From Flavobacterium anhuiense (GTDB lineage Bacteria > Bacteroidota > Bacteroidia > Flavobacteriales > Flavobacteriaceae): a DNA stretch of 64,000 nucleotides. Below the pieces are notes generated by a model. That model saw only the letters and a list, made by a program, of their open reading frames with translations, ran no database searches and was not told where the DNA came from. Positions 25,441 to 33,600 of this stretch are shown piece after piece (position 1 is the first letter of the stretch; every line of letters starts with the position of its first letter). The DNA lies in NCBI RefSeq assembly GCF_900101855.1, contig NZ_FMVC01000002.1:563599-627598 (forward strand), in the 5' to 3' direction. Made by a program: the position numbers and the translations under genes.

Positions 25441-25995
25441 ATGGCACGAACAGAATCAACAATGCTTCCTTTAGGGACAGTTGCACCTGACTTTTATTTA
25501 AAAGATACTAACTCGAACAATACTTTTTCTTTTGAAGATTTAAAAGGTTCAAAAGGCACTTTGGTTATGTTCATTTGCAACCATTGTCCGTTTGTGCATC
25601 ATGTGATCAGCGAAATTGTTATGATTGCAAATGATTATCGTGTTCAGGGATTGGGAGTAATTGCTATTTCTAGCAATGATGTGGTCAAATATCCTCAAGA
25701 TGCTCCAGAATTAATGACAGATTTTGCAATGGAAAATAAAATTGATTTTCCTTATCTATACGATGAAACTCAGGAAACTGCAAAAGCGTATCAAGCCGCT
25801 TGCACTCCAGATTTCTATTTATTTGACAATCAAGCCAGATTATTTTATCGCGGGCAATTAGACGATTCAAGACCTGGCAATGGAATTCCACTTAGCGGAA
25901 ACGATTTGAGAGGCGCAATCGATGCCTTAATTTACAACCGAAGTTTAAAAGAACCGCAGAAACCAAGTTTGGGTTGTGGCATTAAATGGAAGTAA
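25441..25995 (+). CDS. Thioredoxin-fold AhpC/TSA-type protein
   Basis: The 184-residue protein starts LPLGTVAPDFYLKDTNSNN in peroxiredoxin style. Its active-site segment is MFICNHCPFVHHV, with a C-x-x-C pair (CNHC) as in the YbfF/thioredoxin-like group. It ends with CTPDFYLFD and a conserved LGCGIKWK. It lacks a signal peptide, so it acts in the cytoplasm, probably as a thiol oxidoreductase; no specific partner is suggested by context. The start at 25441 follows a -7 element. Confidence 0.82.
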   Translation: MARTESTMLPLGTVAPDFYLKDTNSNNTFSFEDLKGSKGTLVMFICNHCPFVHHVISEIVMIANDYRVQGLGVIAISSNDVVKYPQDAPELMTDFAMENKIDFPYLYDETQETAKAYQAACTPDFYLFDNQARLFYRGQLDDSRPGNGIPLSGNDLRGAIDALIYNRSLKEPQKPSLGCGIKWK

Positions 25996-26022
25996 AACCT
26001 CACTAAATTCAAAAAGATTACG

Positions 26023-26030
26023 TATCTTTG
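26023..26030 (+). promoter_or_regulatory. Promoter -7 element of the rnk-like transcript
   Basis: TATCTTTG, an exact TAnnTTTG match followed by C. It lies about 350 bp before the first credible start codon, giving a long leader. Confidence 0.7.
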
Positions 26031-26379
26031 CAGTTCAAATTAACAAATCCTTGTGGGAAATATAATATCATATACAGCCGCTACGAAAGCGTTTTGCATA
26101 GCAAAACCGATTCCTGCTGTAATTATTTCGCATAATAAGGCCTTTATTAATTAGGCCTCCGTCTACTTCACTTTTTTTCTTCTTTTGACGGAGGATTTAC
26201 ATCAGCTTAAACATTTCCTTATTTGACAAAAATCATTTTTTGATCAGATATTTTTTTGTTTTTCCAGATTAAGCGTTTTTGATTCTTTGCCATTTTCAGG
26301 ACTTAGAAATCTTTTGTTTGTAAATATTCGAAAGAAGAATAAACCATTTAAATTTTATAACAATAAATTCAATATAGAT
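26031..26379 (+). ncRNA. Long structured leader RNA upstream of the rnk-like gene
   Basis: From the promoter to ATG 26380 there is no convincing gene. Hairpin 1 is GTTTTGC-ATA-GCAAAAC (26091-26107). Hairpin 2 pairs AGGCC (26138-26142) with GGCCT (26154-26158). Hairpin 3 pairs CCTCCGTC (26156-26163) with GACGGAGG (26187-26194) around a pyrimidine-rich loop. Hairpins 2 and 3 share CCT at 26156-26158 and exclude each other. A GTG frame (26053-26154, 33 codons) overlaps hairpins 1 and 2 and could be a leader peptide. This is inference from sequence only. Confidence 0.45.
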
Positions 26380-26772
26380 ATGAAACCAACACCCACATTC
26401 TGTAAATCAGATTATCAATTTTTAAGAGAATTGATTTTAAAAAGTAAAAATTCAACAAATACTAAAGAAGCCAATCAGCTTTCGCAAGAATTAGACCGCG
26501 CTGTAATTAGCAAAGAAAGCGAACTAGACTCAGTTATAAGAATTAATTCTATTGTAACAATTGAAGATGTAAAAGCCAAGAAACAAATGAAAATTCAAAT
26601 CGTTTTACCTTCGGCAGCAGACGTAAAACAATCTAAAATTTCAATTCTAGCACCTTTAAGTGTTGCTATTATTGGTTTTAAAGAAAATGATGAAGTAGAT
26701 TGGGAATTGCCTGCCGGAATTAAAACTTTAAAGGTAATTGCTGTAGACAATTCGGCTGTACATCATTCTTAA
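26380..26772 (+). CDS. GreA/GreB C-terminal-domain protein, Rnk-like
   Basis: The 130-residue protein ends in a Gre-factor C-terminal FKBP-like domain (VRINSIVTIEDV-type strand, VLPSAADVKQSKISILAPLSVAIIGFKENDEVDWELPAG). In place of the long coiled coil of GreA it has a short helical N terminus (about 40 residues), which is the layout of Rnk. Rnk binds RNA polymerase and influences nucleotide pools and Gre access. ATG 26380 was chosen because residues before it are not family-like. Confidence 0.82.
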   Translation: MKPTPTFCKSDYQFLRELILKSKNSTNTKEANQLSQELDRAVISKESELDSVIRINSIVTIEDVKAKKQMKIQIVLPSAADVKQSKISILAPLSVAIIGFKENDEVDWELPAGIKTLKVIAVDNSAVHHS

Positions 26773-26827
26773 GTTTCAAAACACCTCATTCTGTGACGGT
26801 GTTTTTTTTTATATCTATCTGAAAAAT

Positions 26828-26855
26828 AAAAAACTGTTCAATTGAACAGTTTTTT
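26828..26855. terminator. Bidirectional terminator (perfect palindrome)
   Basis: AAAAAACTGTTCAA is followed directly by its exact reverse complement (26842-26855). It separates the convergent rnk-like and cytochrome genes. Confidence 0.8.
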
Positions 26856-26878
26856 TATGCTTATTTCTCAAATCCAGA

Positions 26879-27178
26879 TTACAATTGTGAATCAATATAA
26901 TTCGTAATTGATGCCATTTGAGTTTCGTCTAATTTTGCTTTTTTACCCATTCTTACCAAAATCGGCGTCCATTCTTCTTTTGTGAATTTTTTAGGTTCAT
27001 ACAATTTGTGACATCTTGCACAACTATTATCATACAAATTTTTGCCTGTTTCTAATTCAGGCGTTAAAGCAACCGTTTTTGGAGCTTCAGCAGGAGTTGA
27101 TGCAACTGCAGCTTTTTTTTGAGTTCCGCAAGAAACCACAAATAACGCAAGTCCTGCTAGGATTAAAAAGTTTTTCAT
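26879..27178 (-). CDS. Mono-haem c-type cytochrome lipoprotein
   Basis: The 99-residue protein has a lipoprotein signal (LAGLALFVVSCGTQKKA) and one haem c site, NSCARCHKLY (C-x-x-C-H). A candidate axial methionine lies in VRMGKKAKLDETQM. It is likely anchored in the envelope and shuttles electrons. The start at 27178 follows a TATATTTA -7-like element; a longer frame would begin inside the terminator hairpin of the upstream gene. Confidence 0.85.
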   Translation of the reverse strand: MKNFLILAGLALFVVSCGTQKKAAVASTPAEAPKTVALTPELETGKNLYDNSCARCHKLYEPKKFTKEEWTPILVRMGKKAKLDETQMASITNYIDSQL

Positions 27179-27202
27179 TGTCTTAATTTTATATAGTAAA
27201 TA

Positions 27203-27236
27203 TAAAAAAATCCCATATGGCATAACATATGGGATT
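27203..27236 (-). terminator. Terminator of the cyclophilin-FKBP gene
   Basis: AATCCCATATG (27209-27219) pairs with CATATGGGATT (27226-27236). On the minus strand the stem is followed by seven T residues. Confidence 0.8.
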
Positions 27237-27272
27237 ATTATTTAAAACAATGCTAAATTGCTTGTAAAACTC

Positions 27273-28205
27273 TTATTTTACGTCCATTAATTCAACGTCG
27301 AAAATTAAAACTGCGTTTGGCGGGATAACTCCTCCAGCACCAGATGGACCGTAAGCTAAATCAGAAGGAATTACAAAACGAGCTTTGTCACCCACTTGCA
27401 ATAAAGCAATACCTTCGTCCCATCCTTCAATAACTTGTCCAATTCCTAATTTGAATTCGATTGGTTTTTTACGTGGGTAAGAAGAATCAAATACTTTTCC
27501 GTTTTCTAAAGATCCTTCGTAGTGAACAGAAACTGTTTTTCCAGCTTCAGCCTTTTTACCTTCACCTTTTTGAATCATTTTATAACGTAAACCGCTTTCT
27601 GTTTTATCAAAACCAGCAGCCAATTGTTCCATTTTTGCTTCAGATTCTGCTTTTAAAGCTGCCTCACGTTTCATACGAGCACCTTTTAAACCAATGAAAG
27701 CTTCAATTGCATTCCATTTTTGAGCTTCTTCACCTACTCTGATAATTTCAACAGACTCTAAATTGTCACCTTGAGCAACTGCATCAACAACGTCTTGTCC
27801 TTCAACAACATGTCCGAAAACACTATGTTTGTTATCTAACCAAGGAGTCGGAACGTGAGTAATGAAAAATTGAGAACCATTGCTTCCAGGACCAGAATTG
27901 GCCATAGACAAAACTCCTGGACGATCATGTTTTAAACTTGGGTGAAATTCGTCATCAAATTTGTAACCTGGATCTCCTGTTCCAGTTCCTTTTGGACAGC
28001 CTCCCTGAATCATGAAATCAGCAATTACTCTGTGGAAAGTTAATCCGTCATAGAATTTTTGTCCTTGAGGTTTCACTTTGTTTTCCATATTTCCTTCTGC
28101 AAGAGCAACAAAGTTACCTACAGTTCCTGGTGTCAAATCGTGAGTCAATTTTACTAAAATTGAACCTTTGCTAGTATTGAATTTAGCGTATATTCCGTTT
28201 TCCAT
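27273..28205 (-). CDS. Dual-family immunophilin: cyclophilin-FKBP fusion peptidyl-prolyl isomerase
   Basis: This 310-residue protein fuses two unrelated prolyl isomerase folds. Residues 1-160 are a cyclophilin with [13 protein letters not shown] (R59, F64, Q67), GSQFFIT (Q112, F113) and [13 protein letters not shown] (W122, linked to cyclosporin binding). Residues about 165-200 form a charged helix. Residues 204-310 are an FKBP with Y229, FD (239-240), QVIEGWDEG (W262), Y285 and IPPNA (294-298). All key residues are present in both halves. It has no signal peptide, so it acts in the cytoplasm. Such CFBP fusions have been described from Flavobacterium. Confidence 0.93.
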   Translation of the reverse strand: MENGIYAKFNTSKGSILVKLTHDLTPGTVGNFVALAEGNMENKVKPQGQKFYDGLTFHRVIADFMIQGGCPKGTGTGDPGYKFDDEFHPSLKHDRPGVLSMANSGPGSNGSQFFITHVPTPWLDNKHSVFGHVVEGQDVVDAVAQGDNLESVEIIRVGEEAQKWNAIEAFIGLKGARMKREAALKAESEAKMEQLAAGFDKTESGLRYKMIQKGEGKKAEAGKTVSVHYEGSLENGKVFDSSYPRKKPIEFKLGIGQVIEGWDEGIALLQVGDKARFVIPSDLAYGPSGAGGVIPPNAVLIFDVELMDVK

Positions 28206-28227
28206 GTTGTTATTTTTAATTTGAACG

Positions 28228-28235
28228 CAAATTTA
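28228..28235 (-). promoter_or_regulatory. Promoter -7 element of the cyclophilin-FKBP gene
   Basis: The minus strand reads TAAATTTG, an exact match 22 bp before the ATG. It lies inside the short gap after the MFS gene and gives the isomerase its own promoter. Confidence 0.6.
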
Positions 28236-28247
28236 CAAATTAATTTT

Positions 28248-29432
28248 TTAATCAATTTGCGCTTTCGCTTTTTTAGATTTTGATTTATAAGTAAGTCCGT
28301 AAATTGTCAATGATAATAAAGATAAAGCCATACAGCCGATTGTTACAGCTGGCCATCCGCCAAATTTCCATAATAATAAGCCGTAAGCAGATCCTGCCGC
28401 TGTCCCTAAAAATGTTAGCGACATAAATACGGTATTCAATCTGTTTCTTGCTTCTGGCAATAAGGAATAAACTCTCGTTTGATTGGAGATGTGAACGCCT
28501 TGAATTCCGATATCGATAAATACAATTCCGATTGCAATTCCGATTACGCTTTCAATGGCAAAATAAAAGACAACGAAACTTAATAATACCAACAAACAGC
28601 CGTAGCCAACTGCAATTCTTGAGTTCCCTTTGTCTCCCAATTTCCCAACAAGAGGTGCTGCCAAAGCTCCAGATGCGCCAACAATTCCAAATAACCCGAT
28701 TGTAGCACTATTAAAATCGAAAGGTTTTCCAGAAAGCAAAAGCACCATTGTAGTCCAAAACGCTCCAAATTGAGCAAAACTAAAAACATTGATTACTGTT
28801 GCCTCACGTAAAACTGGTTGTGTTTTTATAAGCGTAAACAATGACTGAATTAACTGTGCGTAAGTCCCTTGAAATTGCGGTTTGTTCTGTGGAAATTTGC
28901 TCTGAATCACAAAAAAGATCAAAAGACAAATTCCTGCCGCAATATAAAACATCGATCTCCAGCCCAGAACCTGACCAATAAACCCACTCAATGTTCGCGA
29001 AAGCAAAATACCGACTAAAAGCCCGCTCATAATAGTCCCTACAACTTTCCCACGCTGATCAGGCGCGCTTAAAGAAGCTGCTAATGGTAAAATAAGCTGT
29101 GGCACAATCGAAGTGATTCCGATTAACAATGAAGCAATTTGTAAAACAAGAAAACTTTTGGCAGTTGCAGCAATTAGTAATGCAATTACAGTAGCAAAAG
29201 TAGTCATCAAAATTTGCCTTTTTCGCTCTATTTTATCGCCAAGAGGCACCATAAAAAACAATCCGATAGCATAACCCGCCTGAGTCAGATAGGTTATTGT
29301 TCCGGCACTTTCTTCAGGAATTTTAAATTCGTTGGCAATTAAAACAATCAAAGGCTGGCAGTAATAAAGATTTGCAACTATAAGACCAGTGCAAACTGCC
29401 ATAAACAGTACATTAGTTTTAGATAAATTCAT
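28248..29432 (-). CDS. MFS transporter
   Basis: The 394-residue protein has 12 predicted membrane helices. The MFS loop 2-3 motif appears as PLGDKIERKRQILM and the corresponding second-half motif as LVGKLGDKGNSRIAVGYG. It reads like the bacterial YdhP/drug-or-sugar efflux group (DHA1-like), with SAGTITYLTQAGYAIGLFF in helix 2. Substrate is unknown and the neighbours do not indicate one. About 135 bp upstream are AT-rich with no gene. Confidence 0.85.
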   Translation of the reverse strand: MNLSKTNVLFMAVCTGLIVANLYYCQPLIVLIANEFKIPEESAGTITYLTQAGYAIGLFFMVPLGDKIERKRQILMTTFATVIALLIAATAKSFLVLQIASLLIGITSIVPQLILPLAASLSAPDQRGKVVGTIMSGLLVGILLSRTLSGFIGQVLGWRSMFYIAAGICLLIFFVIQSKFPQNKPQFQGTYAQLIQSLFTLIKTQPVLREATVINVFSFAQFGAFWTTMVLLLSGKPFDFNSATIGLFGIVGASGALAAPLVGKLGDKGNSRIAVGYGCLLVLLSFVVFYFAIESVIGIAIGIVFIDIGIQGVHISNQTRVYSLLPEARNRLNTVFMSLTFLGTAAGSAYGLLLWKFGGWPAVTIGCMALSLLSLTIYGLTYKSKSKKAKAQID

Positions 29433-29567
29433 GCTGCAAAAATACCACTCTAATCTTTAGCAAAACTTTAAAAAAAGTATAAATTTTAAGTTTTTTTTAA
29501 ACCATATAGGTGATATAAGTTCATTTAAACTTAAATACTTAATAAGTTTATTTCTTCAAAAAACATA

Positions 29568-29909
29568 TTAATAGTTTAAAAAATCTTCTCTAGCAGGGCT
29601 AAAAACATCTGTTAACATGCCTGTTTCCAAACAAACAACACCGTGTATAGCATGTGGCGGAATATAAAAACTATCTCCTTCTTTTAATGTCTGTGTCACA
29701 CCGCTGATTGTAACATCAAATTTGCCGCTTGCAATGTATGTAACTTGCGAATGATAATGATCGTGCAAAGTGCCGATTCCTCCTTTCTCAAAATGAACAT
29801 TTACCAGCATCACTCTTTCATCAAAAGCTAAAATTTTACGTTTGATTCCCTCACCGACTACTTCCCATTCGATTTCCTCTCCTTTTATAAATTCTTTGCT
29901 AGTACTCAT
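29568..29909 (-). CDS. Cupin-domain protein, KdgF-like
   Basis: The 113-residue protein is a single cupin barrel. HDHYHSQVTYIASGKFDV supplies the metal-binding His cluster and GDSFYIPPHAIHGV the second motif. The spacing and the end DVFSPAREDFL fit KdgF, which linearises unsaturated uronates from pectin or alginate. The gene is the last of a three-gene minus-strand operon, two bases after the archaemetzincin gene. Link to uronate use is inference. Confidence 0.8.
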   Translation of the reverse strand: MSTSKEFIKGEEIEWEVVGEGIKRKILAFDERVMLVNVHFEKGGIGTLHDHYHSQVTYIASGKFDVTISGVTQTLKEGDSFYIPPHAIHGVVCLETGMLTDVFSPAREDFLNY

Positions 29910-29911
29910 TT

Positions 29912-30823
29912 CTATTTATTTTTAATTTTCTCAAAATCTTTTTTCATCAATGCCAATCCTTCATCTAGATTATTCTTTTGAAAGAACGCTTCAAGCTCCT
30001 TTAATCTCTTTAAATTATCATAATTAAATCCCGAATTTAATTTTCTTTGACAAAGAGAACACAATCTAATAGAATGCGAATCTGTTTCTATCATACTATT
30101 GGTTCCATTCATAACGCAACTGGCTTCAATACAATGATGCAGACCAAACATATGCCCTATTTCATGAGAACAAATTTTCAGCAATCGTTCTAACCCTAAA
30201 TTAAAATCGGCTTCTTTTTGCATTCTATACATCGAACTTACTGCAATTTTATCTCTGTAAGATGCCAATCCAAAAACGTAATTCCATTCGGGTTTTGGAT
30301 ACAAATCTTTTTCAGTTATTGCCATTAAAGCAATTCTTTTGTTAGGATTTTCTTCTTTTAAAACATCAGTTAAAATGTATCCCGCCAAAAACTGTTCTTG
30401 TCCGACATCTCCAATTCGTCTAGCATGATTCGGAATAATATCATTTGAAACATTTTCTAAAACCTTAGTTTCCAATTGAAAAAATATTTGCAAATACTGA
30501 CGAACTAATTCAATTTGTTTTATTTGCATTGAATTGAACTTTCCTATAGGCTGCAGATAAATAATATTTTCTTCTTTGGTTGGAACAACATGTTTAGTTC
30601 TCACAAATTGTTCGAAACTTTGTCCGTTTTCTTTATGAGAAAACAACCAATCTCCATAAGCTGGTTTCCCAAGTTTAACATCATTTGCTTTAATATCTAC
30701 AAAATAAGGCGCGGGTGGTAAAATTTTCTGCGGAATCGATTGTATCTTTAAATTTGCCTTTTCTTTTTTATCAGATTGACATGAACAAAGAATTACAAAT
30801 ACTACCAAAAGAAGCTTCCTCAT
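29912..30823 (-). CDS. Archaemetzincin-type zinc metalloprotease lipoprotein
   Basis: The 303-residue protein has a lipoprotein signal (LLLVVFVILCSCQSD). The metal site is CSHEIGHMFGLHHCIEASCVM (zinc ligands H220, H224, H230 region; E221 base), with C231, C236, M238 and the later pair C255/C258 (CSLC). This matches the archaemetzincin signature HExxHxxGx3Cx4CxM...CxxC, in which the cysteines bind a second zinc. It is therefore an envelope-anchored protease. Neighbours are a sugar isomerase (9 bp upstream) and a KdgF-like cupin (2 bp downstream). Its substrate is unknown. Confidence 0.88.
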   Translation of the reverse strand: MRKLLLVVFVILCSCQSDKKEKANLKIQSIPQKILPPAPYFVDIKANDVKLGKPAYGDWLFSHKENGQSFEQFVRTKHVVPTKEENIIYLQPIGKFNSMQIKQIELVRQYLQIFFQLETKVLENVSNDIIPNHARRIGDVGQEQFLAGYILTDVLKEENPNKRIALMAITEKDLYPKPEWNYVFGLASYRDKIAVSSMYRMQKEADFNLGLERLLKICSHEIGHMFGLHHCIEASCVMNGTNSMIETDSHSIRLCSLCQRKLNSGFNYDNLKRLKELEAFFQKNNLDEGLALMKKDFEKIKNK

Positions 30824-30832
30824 ATAGATGAA

Positions 30833-31705
30833 TTAGATTAGACTTTTCGAAATAAAATCACAGCTCGTTTGTATAGAATCAAAAGAATTTGAAGCAAAAT
30901 TATTTTCCTGTTCTACAAAAAAATGAACCATTCCAGATTGTTTTGCTGCCGAGAAGAAAGGTTTAAAATCAATTGTTCCAGAACCAACTTCAGTATTCAA
31001 ATCGTTATTATTTTTATCCTTATCTTTCACATGCCACATTTTGAAACGCCCTGGATTTTCTTTAAATAGTTTTAAAGGATCATTGCCAGAATGAACTATC
31101 CAGTATAAATCTAGCTCGAAATACACCAAATCTTTATCGGTTTCCTTTAATAGAATTTCGTAACCTGTAACGCCATCATACTTCTTAAACTCAAAATCAT
31201 GATTGTGATAAGCCAGTTTTAAACCTGCTTTTTTGCACATTTCTGCGGCTTCATTTACGCTAGCTGCGATCTTTTTATAATCTTCTATACTTCTTCTAAA
31301 AGGCTCATCTATCCACGGAACAGTCAGAAATTCATTTTTAAGAACTTTTGCAGCCTCAATTGCTGCGATTAATTCTGCAGTATTTCCGTCATATAAAAAG
31401 CTTCCCAAATTATAATGTCCACTAACCGCTTTTAATCCATTATCATCTAAAATCTTTTTTAATTCTTTAGGCGTTAATCCCCAAAATTGATCTTTAATTG
31501 AAAAACCGTATGTCTCAACAGTCGTATAACCTGCTTTGGCAACTTTTTCTAAAGTTCCTTTTACATCTTTAGGCAGTTCATCACGAAGCGTATACAGCTG
31601 TAAACCTATTTCTTTTTTATTCATAGTAAGTGCAAATGATGGTGAAGCCAAAACTGCCGTTGCAGCAAGACCTGTGGTTACGATAAAATTTCTTCTACTG
31701 ATCAT
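30833..31705 (-). CDS. Sugar phosphate isomerase/epimerase-type TIM barrel, exported
   Basis: The 290-residue protein begins SRRNFIVTTGLAATAVLASP, a twin-arginine-like signal. It continues as a xylose-isomerase-like barrel: IGLQLYTLRDEL, GYTTVETYGF, AYHNHDFEF, YFELDLYWIVHSG, MWHVKDKD and FFVEQE supply the usual His/Glu/Asp metal ligands. Family members epimerise or oxidise sugars and inositols. It heads an operon with the archaemetzincin and cupin genes, so the set may handle a periplasmic sugar-containing substrate (inference). Confidence 0.85.
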   Translation of the reverse strand: MISRRNFIVTTGLAATAVLASPSFALTMNKKEIGLQLYTLRDELPKDVKGTLEKVAKAGYTTVETYGFSIKDQFWGLTPKELKKILDDNGLKAVSGHYNLGSFLYDGNTAELIAAIEAAKVLKNEFLTVPWIDEPFRRSIEDYKKIAASVNEAAEMCKKAGLKLAYHNHDFEFKKYDGVTGYEILLKETDKDLVYFELDLYWIVHSGNDPLKLFKENPGRFKMWHVKDKDKNNNDLNTEVGSGTIDFKPFFSAAKQSGMVHFFVEQENNFASNSFDSIQTSCDFISKSLI

Positions 31706-31737
31706 TTTAATGATTTAAATTTCAGAAAGTAAATATA

Positions 31738-32274
31738 TTATAAAAATTGATTTTTAAAGTTTTCTGCGAAATTTTGAAGTGCATTTGCAGTTTCTTCCGA
31801 AACAATTTCTCCTTCAGCATTCACTTTTCCTCGCACTCCCTGAATTAAAAGCTGTGTTGTGTCGTCAAATTTAGCTTCGAGTGTTTTCATAACCAATAGC
31901 AATTGCTCATGCCCCATTTCACCAGAGACAGAAGCGGTAATAAGACCTGCTTTTTTGTTTGAAAAAATAGTTGTTGAAACACACCACTCTAAAGCATTTT
32001 TCAAACTTCCCGGAATACTGAACACGTATTCTGGAGTGCAAATGATAACTCCATCGGCACTTATAATTTTATTTCTAAATGTAGTGATTTCTTGCGGAGG
32101 ATTATCTGTATCTAAATCTGGATTAAAATGAGGAAGGCGCTCTAAATCTTCAAAAATTTCCACCTCAAATTCAGGTTTTAAGTAATTTGAAATGTATTTC
32201 AGAATTTTAAAGTTACTGGAATTACTTCTCGTACTTCCAGATATAGCAAGAATTTTTATTTTTGTTGATATCAT
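31738..32274 (-). CDS. NADPH-dependent FMN reductase
   Basis: The 178-residue flavodoxin-like protein shows ILAISGSTRSNSSNFKILKYI (FMN phosphate loop), GVIICTPEYVFSIPGSLKNALEW (the hallmark PEY-x-x-S-x-P-G-x-L-KN) and AGLITASVSGEMGH. It reduces FMN, quinones or azo and metal acceptors with NAD(P)H. ATG 32274 was chosen over a TTG 15 bp upstream that abuts the transposase gene. It is 17 bp from the transposase stop, on the same strand. Confidence 0.9.
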   Translation of the reverse strand: MISTKIKILAISGSTRSNSSNFKILKYISNYLKPEFEVEIFEDLERLPHFNPDLDTDNPPQEITTFRNKIISADGVIICTPEYVFSIPGSLKNALEWCVSTTIFSNKKAGLITASVSGEMGHEQLLLVMKTLEAKFDDTTQLLIQGVRGKVNAEGEIVSEETANALQNFAENFKNQFL

Positions 32275-32291
32275 ATTTAGATTAGGCAATT

Positions 32292-32753
32292 TTAGATTAA
32301 TTCCTTGAAAATAAATTTTTCATCATAATCGACTTCAAATTTTTCAAGAAAGTTAATATACTCTTCTCTAAATGTTTTCTTTTTATGATGCTGTTCTTGA
32401 TTTTCGATATATTTTATAACAGCATTTAATTGAGATTTACTATACGAAAATGCTCCATATCCTTCTTGCCACTCAAAATGACTATTTGCAAATTTATTTT
32501 CATTTATCCATTTTGATGAATTTTGCTTTACGCTTTTCATCAATTCTGATATAGACTGCATAGGTCTTATTCCTATTAAAATATGGATATGATCTGAAAC
32601 TCCGTTTATAGCCAAAAGTTTATGATTGTTATTTTTTATAATGCCTGAAATATACTTAAACAATTCATCTTTCCAATTTTTGTGAATCATCGCCTTTCTA
32701 TATTTTACAGCGAAAACAAAATGAATATGTATTTGCGTATATGTGTTTGCCAT
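32292..32753 (-). mobile_element. IS200/IS605-type Y1 transposase (RAYT-like)
   Basis: The 153-residue HUH nuclease has the metal motif H55-I-H57 (GVSDHIHILIG) and the catalytic tyrosine helix VIKYIENQEQHHKK with Y115 and Q119, the Y-x3-Q pair of Y1 transposases. The frame is intact. No tnpB is present. The upstream 300 bp hold REP-like hairpins, which fits a REP-associated tyrosine transposase rather than a free IS200. Such enzymes nick single-stranded DNA at hairpin feet. The gene lies between an FMN reductase and a lipoprotein gene and does not interrupt either. Confidence 0.88.
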
Positions 32754-32759
32754 TATTTA

Positions 32760-33063
32760 GTCCCTACGGGACATTAATTCTTTAATTATTATTATTTTTT
32801 CTACCGATATTTTATTCCTAACGGAATATTTTTATGACGTGCAAACATAAGTAAAAAAGAAAGAATTATCTTGCGTATTTTTAATATATTCTAAACTGCT
32901 CTGTTCCGTTGGAATAAATACTGGTAGTATAAAAATCCACAAAACAATCCGATATGTTTTGAAAGAATAGAGGAAACTGTTCCGTTAGGAACAAAATATT
33001 GGTAGAAAACAAATATCATAGCACAAAAAAAATCAATCGCATCGATTTTGTCCCGTTAGGGAC
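32760..33063. repeat. REP-like hairpin cluster beside the Y1 transposase
   Basis: Five short imperfect palindromes occur: GTCCCTACGGGAC (32760-32772), ATTCCTAACGGAAT (32814-32827), GTTCCGTTGGAATA (32903-32916), GTTCCGTTAGGAAC (32979-32992) and GTCCCGTTAGGGAC (33050-33063). Three carry the tail AAATA-t-TGGTAG on one side (32801 reversed, 32927, 33005), in both orientations, which is the REP/BIME arrangement. The remaining spacer is AT-rich without a gene. Confidence 0.8.
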
Positions 33064-33068
33064 TACGC

Positions 33069-33419
33069 CTATTTCGCCGTCAGCAAATTCAATCCTTGCA
33101 TTTTTTGAGAATCAATTGCTTGAGGCGGATAATTCTGTTTTTCTTGTCGTGTCGATGTGACTTTCCCATCTTTATTTATATATACATAATTGTAACGCCA
33201 GTAATTTGATCCAGCCAATGACGTACCATCATCAGTAAAAACCTGATCTGCATAAACCAGAATTTCTCCATTTTGATTATTATCTAAAGTCCTTATAGGA
33301 TTTCCTAAAGTTTTAAGCACTTTCGATTTGGCTTCTCCTACAGCTACTGTAGCAGAATTAGTGCTTGCACAGGAAAAAAATAGCGCAAGTACTACAGGCA
33401 GTAATATTGTTTTTTTCAT
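33069..33419 (-). CDS. Small BamE/SmpA-like lipoprotein
   Basis: The 116-residue protein has a lipoprotein signal (VVLALFFSCASTNSA). Its short domain begins VGEAKSKVLKTLGNPIRTLD, the G-x-s-k-x-x-V-x-x-x-L-G-x-P pattern of BamE/OmlA-fold lipoproteins. Two beta strands follow (EILVYADQVF, YWRYNYVYINKDGKVTS). The fold call is by pattern; a role in outer-membrane assembly is not implied. Its stop lies 6 bp from the last REP-like hairpin. Confidence 0.65.
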   Translation of the reverse strand: MKKTILLPVVLALFFSCASTNSATVAVGEAKSKVLKTLGNPIRTLDNNQNGEILVYADQVFTDDGTSLAGSNYWRYNYVYINKDGKVTSTRQEKQNYPPQAIDSQKMQGLNLLTAK

Positions 33420-33568
33420 AATAAGGGATTGAATTTATGTTTTGGATTTTGGCTATTAAACCTTGATAATTAGGATTGTAATAATACTTAAAGTTAATAC
33501 AATAAATTTTACACAATTTATTAAGTATGTTATATAATTATTATCAAACCACTCAATAGCATTATTTG

Positions 33569-33576
33569 TATCTTTG
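33569..33576 (+). promoter_or_regulatory. trmD promoter -7 element
   Basis: TATCTTTG, an exact match 24 bp before ATG 33601. It overlaps and so excludes a start at 33574. Confidence 0.7.
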
Positions 33577-33600
33577 CCAGCAAGAAATTATCGAATAGAA

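Noticed and set aside
32760..33063. CRISPR array next to the transposase
   Set aside because: The repeated palindromes are unequal in sequence and spacing and lack direct repeats of 25-40 bp with unique spacers; they are REP-like.
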